From assembly GCA_946406115.1 (NCBI GenBank), contig OX291543.1:28794815-28858814 (forward strand): DNA of 64,000 nucleotides, written 5' to 3'. Numbering within the stretch: position 1 is the first letter of the stretch; each line of letters opens with the position of its first letter. Positions 13,901 through 22,900 of the stretch are shown in pieces. The notes under the pieces were generated by a model. It saw only the letters and a program-made list of their open reading frames with translations. It was not told the origin of the DNA and made no database searches. The stretch is from Apoda limacodes (Eukaryota; Arthropoda; Insecta; Lepidoptera; Limacodidae). A program made the translations under genes and the position numbers.

Positions 13901-16900
13901 GTTTGTTTAGTTTATACTATTATACTTTCAAGTTTGTTTAGTTTATACTATTATACTTTCAAGTTTGTTTAGTTTATACTATTATACTTTCAAGTTTGTT
14001 TAGTTTATACTATTATACTTTCAAGTTTGTTTAGTTTATACTATTATACTTTCAAGTTTGTTTAGTTTATACTATTATACTTTCAAGTTTGTTTAGTTTA
14101 TACTATTATACTTTCAAACCAACCCTTAGATAGAGGTTCTTTGTTTTACTGTTTCTACTTCTTTTTGGTCTTAATGAATGCAACGATGAATCCATATAAG
14201 TGTAAACAAAACAATAAAACTCAGATTTTTTTTGGAATCAGTTTATTTAATTCTATCGCAAATAACATTTTTTAGAGTTGTTTTATTTGGAGATAGTTTT
14301 AATATATATATATATATATATATGTTTCTCTTCTTAATTAATTACGTAAATACATATAGATAACATACGTTGCGTTCCCATAAGAGATTTTACTGAAACC
14401 ACATTATTAAAATGCCTTTATATAAGTAGAACATAATTTTTAATAGATATTGATATAAGCGGTTGTTTTTATTTTTTTTATTTCAATATTTTTTATATGT
14501 TTAAGCCCATCGGCATGTAATAATTTGCCCATATCACTAAGATTAATTTTTATGCAGCACATTCTGCAGTAAGCAGCTGTTGTATCATTTGGATCTTCAT
14601 CATGCCAATCTACAAATTCTGAGTTCACTTTGGGGTCTAGCCACACTTAATTAAAATGACACTTTTTTGAACTCATTTTGACATTTATAATTTAATCACT
14701 TAACACTAATAGTTCACTGTAATAAACGGAATATTGTTGATCAAATACTTTTATTAAGTGGTTTACTAAAACGGAGGATCTAATTATGTCACAAAGACAC
14801 ATAAATATATCCCTCCAATAGCCTGAAAAAAATGCTAAATAAAAAATGCTTCTATAGACTAGATTAGGGTCAGCTAGAGCATAAAAATATCCCCCATAAT
14901 CAATCACTAGTAGCATTTTTGTATCACCTAAATTTTTTAAAAAATACCATTTTTTCCCCTGACCTTACCATAAGCTTCCCTGACTTTCCCTGACCACTTT
15001 TAGATTGCCTGACTTTTCCCTGACTTTCCAGAAAGTGGACAGCCTGTTATATAGTTACAGTTTAATTAGTATTAATAAGTAAAACCAACACTGACCCAAT
15101 AACGGATAAAATCCAGCAGGTCCCTTAATATTCTCGCCCGATTTAATCCTATTTAATAGGCGCTTTTAGTAGTCAGCATTTTTGTAATTAAACTTTGTGA
15201 TAGAGTGTTTTTTTGATAAATTAAAAAGAATATTGAGGTTATAAGTAAATATTATTTGTTAGGATAATGCAGACACTTTGTAATTACATTTTTTTTGGAT
15301 TTATTTAAGCAAATGATTAAACACTTAATACACATAGATAAAAATGTAAACAATTGTCACACATACAACAAAAAAAGTTGTAAATTGAACTACATTCTGT
15401 TTACAGTAACTTTATTTACAGGAAAATTTTAAAATTTAAGGTAATATATAACCAGAATATATTGTTAGATTTTAATTTTATTTTGTAATAGAATGCGTAT
15501 ACCTAAACCTTATTTTTTTCTTACTTGTCTTATCATGTAACAAAACACATCTTATCGAAATTACAAGATTCTGTCACAATACCCGCCAAATATTCATTAG
15601 GCTTGGACCACGGCTCGTAATGATAAGGATCCGAATATTTCTGAGTTAAAACGCAAATTAAATGCTGCCTCGAGGTTCAGTAAGAAAGCAACTGCCAGAG
15701 CAAAATTCCAATTCATCGGCAAAATAGGTGGGCGACTTGCGAGCTATCCTTCTGGGAGTCGTGCTTTCTGGTCGCTTGCTACAGCTGCCGAGGGGAACTT
15801 CTGCCAGTCGTCGTTACCACCACTGCGAAAGACCGATGACCGTGATTTGGCCCACAGTGCAAAAGAGAAAGCCGATCTTTTGGGCAGTCTCTTTGCCTCT
15901 AACTCAGCGCGAGGTCCGGCGGGCGTTGCTTTCCCTAGACGTTCATAAGTCGAGTGGGCCAGACGGCATACCAGCAGTGGTGCTAAAGCAGTGTGCTCCT
16001 GAGTTATGTCCTGTACTCACGCGCCTCTTCACGCTTTCCTACCACACTAGGCAATTTCCGTCTTCATGGAAGACTGCGAATGTGCACCCGGTGCCCAAAA
16101 AGGGCGATAGATCAGATCCATCAAATTACAGGCCTATCGCTATAACCTCTCTCCTCTTCAAGGTGATGGAGCGTGTGATCAACACACAGCTTTTGAGATA
16201 CCTAGAAAAACACGACCTGATCAGTGACCGTCAATATGGCTTTCGCCACGGTCGCTCAACTGGTGACCTTCTATTGTATCTCACACACCGATGGGCACTA
16301 GCCATTGTGAGTCAGGGGGAGGCATTGGCATGTAAAGGCGTTCGATCGGGTCTGGCACCGGGGTCTTTTATCGAAGTTGCCATCTTACGGAGTGCCCGAG
16401 GGTTTGTGCAAATGGGTGGCTAGCTTTATGTCCGGCAGACGCATACGAGCCGTAGTTGACGGTAGTTGCTCTGATAGCATGGACTGCTGGTGTCTCGCAA
16501 GGCTCTGTGCTGTTTCCTACGCTGTTTCTACTGCACATCAATGATATGTTGGACATCAACAACATACATTGCTATGCAGATGACAGTACTGTAGACGCTT
16601 ATTACACGGGCTGTGCATGCATCCCACGTTCCGTTGTGGAGGAAAAGTGTGAAGAACTTGTGTCTCAAATCGAGATCGGTCTGTCCAAGGTCTCTGACTG
16701 GGGGCGGGAAAACTTGGTCCGATTCAACCCTTCAAAGACACAAGTGTGATCGTTCACCGCTAAGAAAACTCCATTCACTGTAGTCCCACAATTCCAGAAC
16801 ACTCCCCTCTCCATCTCCAAGAGCATTGGGATCCTTGGTGTCGACAACTCCAGCGATGTTCAGTTCCGAGATTATTTACAATATAAGGTGAAGCTGGCGT

Positions 16901-19900
16901 CCAAAAAACTTGGTGTACTCAACAGAGCGAAGCAGTACTTCACGTCGGGGCAAAGGTTGTTACTTTACAAGTCGCAAGTTCGGCCCCATATGGAGTACTG
17001 CTGCCAACTCGGTAGGTGCACCCGGATACCAGCTTGGCCCTTTTGACTCGGTTCAACGACGGGTTGTGAGAATTGTCGACGATTCCAAACTCACTTGCTG
17101 TATCGAGTCCTTAAGTCTGAGGAGAGACTTTGCCTCCCTGTGTGTGTTCTACCGCTTGTACAATGGGTTGTGTTCTGAGGAATTGTTCGAAATGATGCCC
17201 ACGGCTACTTTCTACCATCGCACCGCTCGCAATCAGCAAAGAATTCATTCTCACACTTTAGAACCTAAATGGTTTCAGAGAAACTTCCTCCCGCGAACCC
17301 TTAAGTTGCGGAATGAGCTCCCTGCCAAGGTTTTCTATAATGACTACAGTATGGGGTTCTTCAGAAAAGAAGTTATTAGATTTCTGAAGGGTCGGCAACG
17401 CGCAAGTGATGCCCCTGGTGTTGCAAGCGTCCATAGGCTACGGTGACCGCTTACCATCAGGCGGACCGTAGGCTTGTTTGCCAACTTAGTAATATAAAAA
17501 AAAAAAAAACACAAAATATACCACATTTATAAAAAAATCACATTGTCTTCTTAAATACAATATTTTTAACAAAATCGAAGTATTGACAAAACCCATTTCC
17601 ACAGAGTATAACAGATTCAATATTCGTAAATCAATGTTGTCTATGGATCTTAGAGATGGGAAGAGCGTAGGAATAAAATAGAATGATTTTTGCTTTTAGA
17701 ACTTTCATTACCGTATGAGTAATAGGTTTAGGTCTAACAATAGTTCTTAGACAACCGTATTAAATCATTTAATGATAAAATACTTATTTTTTACGTAAAA
17801 CTTGTGCACCGACCTCACGGTTTATTATCCATGTATCGGAATTAGAAGACAGTGGTGATGATAGTGACGACGATTCTAAATAAAAATCATTTTTTTTCAA
17901 AACAAAAATTTTTAGGGTTCCGTACCTGGAAAGGAAAAAAGGAAATTAATAGTTTGTTTTCTTTTGGTCTGTCTGTCTGTCTGTCAAGACCCTTATTCTC
18001 AGGAACGCGCGAAGGTATCAAGGTTAAAATAAATATCAAAAAAGGTCTACGGACCCTTATATCAAGCTTCTAAGTCAACACAATAAAAAAATACGGACAT
18101 TTTTGTCGCATATTTTGGCATCCACAAATAAATCGAACCCTATATGACACTTCCCGTTGGCTTGAAGAATCATGAAAATTGACACGAAGCAAGGTCTTAC
18201 ATATGTAGAGATATAAACAGAGTAGAAGTCACGGTAAAGTTTCGTAGGTAAGTAAGAACTTATAATCAAAACGAGTTTTATTGATATTTTACTCGAGTAA
18301 CAATAAAGATTATTTTTTAATTCAAAGTGATGTTTTATCTATTAGCAAACTTGCAACTGATTATATAATGAAAAATATATTACAATCTAGCGCTTTTTAA
18401 AATTACACTTATCTTGCGCTTTTTATAAACTGATCTAGCACCCAACACTAAAACAGACCTGGCAACCCTGATCATCACTGCTTATTTACCATCTCATCAC
18501 TCGCCACCGGCAGGAATTTATCTCCGTGATTAAATTTATGTATTCATTCAAAGGTATTCACTAAAATGAATAAATATTCGATTAATAGCTTAAAAAGCCG
18601 ACTTCCCAAAACTAAAATTGTCTCTAGTCTCCAATACGTAATTTTAGTAACTGGCTTATCGGCAAATTGGTTGAACTATTATTCACACGTCTGCTCCATT
18701 TACAATGTCTATTAATTAAACAATACAATTACAGTATAAAGAGATATAATATTCCATCTATTTGTATTGGTATCAAAATGTCACTTATTTATACAGGCTG
18801 ATTAAAAAATATATGAAATTTACATTACTTTAAAATAAATATCTTAATTGTCATTTCAAGTACCTGCATTTATTATTTAGACTCAAATTTGCAAATAAAT
18901 GAGTATGTATATATATATTACTCAATAATTTATTTACACTGAGTATTCCTAAATGTTTATTATCCTATAAAATGATTAAAAACAGAACACTAATAATTCC
19001 TGACATAAATAAGTAGTTGGTTAAATAATTTAAAATAAATAAAAATTCCACGATATTAAGTTTGGTGCGTCTCTAATAATAATCGAATAGGAATTGAAAT
19101 TATTAAAAGACCCAAATGTATTTTGATCATTTCCTGACCCTTCAGCTTCTGTCTTATAACATAGATCTTGAAGCAGAGCGGCTGGTACGACCCTCGCAAG
19201 CTGCTGGGTTCTCTCGCTGTCCCAGAGATGAGAGCCAGTACTCTAGCAGCTCGGGCCTTGTCTTTGGAGCCTCGGTACACAAGGGTCCCTTGCGTGGGAG
19301 GCACGGAAGGAGAGTCACTAGTACCCTTGTTCTCAAAAGCTGTTGATTACTTCGAATTCACTCAGGTAGTCAACCTATTCCTTGTCATTGCGGTATTTAG
19401 TTACTAAATATTTTAGATAATGATCGAGTCTTAACGTGACTGTAAGTGTGTGGACCTTTTTTGAGTGTCGACCCCAAGGCTCTGCAAATCACTGAATTTA
19501 AACTTCACAAACCGAAAGTCCTCTCCACTGAGCGTCATTATTATCCAAGGCTTGTACGCGAAGCTATTGAAATAAAGAAATGCGATAAAAATTTCAATAA
19601 GGTTATTCTGGTTTCGTTTCTATTGATTATTTTTTTAAATTTTAGGACAACGCAGTGATGTTGACAGAGACAATACGTAATGCTCCTAAAATTATGGCTC
19701 AAACCGGAGAAAACTCTTGTTCTGCGAAGTTGAGTGAGGCGCATGCCATAGCTGGCCTGGTGGGCAAGGCGGCTCAAGCACTACTCTGCCAAGACATGCC
19801 AGTAGTCACCGGCTTTGTCGAAACTGACACTAGCCAAGTCATTTCCCCTGCCAGGTGATAATTTCTTTTAATGTTTACGTCGGGTAATGTTTCTAAGTTA

Positions 19901-22900
19901 CCTAAGGAAACAAATTTTCGATGTCGAGTGACAGTTTTTATAATTTCCTAAGCAAAACCAACGCCCCGGTAAATTTTTGCGAAATTATTTATTTTACGCC
20001 TCGATCTTCTAAAAGAAGAGTGTAACCTCAACTTCACCCGCTGAAGTTATTATTTTATTTTTGTTTTATTAAATTGGATAAAGCAATAATGCTCTAATCC
20101 GATTTAATCCTCAAAAAAACATTAAATTTACTAACACCTCGTGATGGTATGAAGGCTGGTAACAATACAATTCCTGTGTTAGGAGGCGTCTTTACTAAAT
20201 GTTACTTGTGGGGACGCCGCCCGGTTACGGAGCTGGCCGACTTTGGGTATAGTTTCGATACCCAATTTGTCCAGTGACCACCGCTAAATGTGCCTTACTT
20301 ACCAAGACACTCCAGCTCGGGTATATTTAGGAATAAAGCGCTACTAAATGTACCCTATTTTAACAAAATAACTTGCTTGGCTGATAATGAAATGGGGTAT
20401 AGTTAGTAGCTAATTAACAAATTAATGCATTTCTCAGTATGCGCGAACAGGATTCGTCACTTCCAAATTCTTTAACTGATTTCAATCGAGAGTTTACACG
20501 GTTAAGTAAATTATTCAGTGAAAATCCTTCTACTTTTAATATAAAGGCAATATAAAAATTAACAGTTAAAAAAAATATAACAAAAGTACAACATCCGAAG
20601 CAGAACAGTTTATTTTTCAAAATAGAAAGTATAATAGAAAACGTTCGCAATAATGACCACCAGTCCAGCCTACGTCAGTATGTCGTTGTGGCCGAGAGGT
20701 CTAGTGACAAAATTTTTAATAGAATTCAATCCGACCGTCTCTCTAAATTGGAAAAATCAAAAAATGTAAAAGGCAACATAGTCTTACTGCTAATATTAAT
20801 ACGAATGTGTGAAATGCTAAATAATACAGGTTTATTCGAAATACACTTATGGTGATTTCTGATCTCTACAGAAAATTCTTCTATTTGAAAATAATGATTT
20901 TTTATTATTATTTCGTAGGATTATAATGGAAACTTCTGTTAAAATTGTTATTTTCCACCTAAAGTAGTTTAGCTCGATGATGAGTCAGTCAGTCGACGCT
21001 CTGTCGAGATATCTACATACTTATATTTAGTAGTTAGTAAGAACCAAACGTTAACTCTTAAATATACCAGATTATATGACACCGTAAATCGGGTATGTTT
21101 AGTAGTTAGTTACAACAAAACATTAACTCCTAGATATACCCGATTATGACACACCAAATCAATGTTTAGTAGTCAGTTTTCTTAAAGTTAAGCGCGAACT
21201 ATATCTGACCAAATAATATGGGGAGTCTTCACAAAGAATTTAGTAAACATACATACATTTAGTAAATACGCGTCTTGGAGCACATTTAAATCAGAAAACA
21301 CCCTCAATGATACTGGAAGGCAAAACTTAGATGAATTAACTAAATAATCGGTTCTAGGTCAATCAATATCAATCGTCATTCCACATATTTGTTCTACCTA
21401 GTCAAACGTTATTAAAGAACTGGAAATCAAAAGTCATCCAGTTATATTGTGCTAGACATTAAGAACAAACAAATAAAACTGTTCTTAGTTCAACTCACAG
21501 TGTGCTATAAAAGTGACAAGTTATAGAAGAATACAATAAAAACTCTCTAATGCAGATTCATCGCGAACAGTGTCAAGCTCACAGGCGTCGGAATTAAGAA
21601 GAATCTTGGAATCCCTAAGCTTTCAAGCCATGAAGCTACGTGCTTGGATAAAGCGCTTTATGATCTCAGCCAAAAGATGTCTCTTACGTATGATTGGTTC
21701 AGGAAAACATCAAGCTCGTCGAGCAGATTTGATACTTATCAGCTCCAATTTTTCAGCTCTAAAATGGAGAAGCAGTTTTATGATTGTGCTTATGCTAATG
21801 CATAAAGCATTTATGTGTTCCAAATTATAGTCTTGTTTTTTTTTTTGTTTTTTCAGTTATATTGTTTGTATTTCCGTCTTTTGTTCGTTCTTTTCATGAT
21901 TAATTTTTTGTAATATTTTTGTATTCGTTGTTTTTCTTTATGTGACCATTATTAAGTTAATATAAATTATACGAGTACCTATATAATAAAAACTTCATTT
22001 TGATTTTAGTAGAATTTGGAAACCACTTTAAGGGGATTTGTTTTTAGTGTCAAACGCGCAAACTTGTGTCGAAGTTGGGTTTGATTGAAACATGTTTTTA
22101 CCCAGCCGGAGACAAAATGGGTAATAAAAATAATAATGGCCCTAGTACATCTAAGCTTCGTCGCATGTAATTGTTTTATCCCATGATAAATATTATGTTT
22201 TTTTGTTCTTCTACACATTTTAGTTCTTGCAGTATTAGAATATGAATACCTATGTTAGGATATATAAAGATACTTTGAGGTTAGGTTTAATATCGTTTTT
22301 ATTATATATAGGCTTATCTGATCTGATAACTACTTAAATGGTCCGCGTAATGCATATTTATTATACAAATAAATTAAATTACAAATTACACACATAATAC
22401 CACACACGTTATTGTCATTTCACATTACACGACTTACTGTGCAACAAACTTTTCTGACAAAACTATTTATTTTGGGTGTTCGGTCGCTAGTGTCGTTATT
22501 AGTTCACACAATTTCAGTCTGGCGACTATAGTTTTGATTTTTGACCACAGGATCAGAAAAGTTTAGTGCACTATAACTACACATATTATTCATTATGATA
22601 GTTTTTTTTTTCTCGTTCAGATATCTTGCAATCGACGTAATCCTAGGCCGAAAAGGGATATCGAAAAAATTGGATTTTCCAAGCAACTTGACTTGCACAG
22701 AGTTAAATTTTCTCGACTTTGCTCTTAGTAATATTAAAATTAACGTTGATTGTGCTAATAATTGGTTTAACGCCAGCAATGCCAAGGAAATGGCAAGGCT
22801 TGAAATGAAAGAAAAGACAATTTGGCACTATCCAAAATCTTATATTCGGTTGCATGACTGCACTTCGAGCGCGATATAGAATATAACTGAGCAAAGTCTA

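Larger units (their letters stand above)
13634..15046. mobile_element. hAT-type DNA transposon relic
   Basis: Terminal inverted repeats read cagggtgtccac (13634) and gtggacagcctg (ending 15046), with one mismatch. TTATA flanks both ends, possibly a decayed target duplication. Both subterminal regions carry several ttccctgac words. The minus-strand ORF 14440-14646 reads as a BED-type zinc finger (W...FVDWHDEDPND...C-x2-C...H-x4-H), the N-terminal DNA-binding part of hAT transposases. No catalytic core is visible. The element is expanded by a 31-bp minisatellite. Confidence 0.7.
12083..19164 (+). other. Intron 4 of the MDH-like gene
   Basis: The largest intron of this gene (7.1 kb). It holds a short tandem array (12884-13265), a hAT relic with a minisatellite (13634-15046), a decayed LINE (15600-17510) and a partial interspersed repeat (17913-18200). 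The stretch 18300-19160 is AT-rich with nothing I can identify. Confidence 0.6.

Noticed and set aside
19116..19346. ORFs at 19056-19346 in other frames
   Set aside because: They overlap MDH-like exon 5 in wrong frames; the true frame is set by homology and phase.
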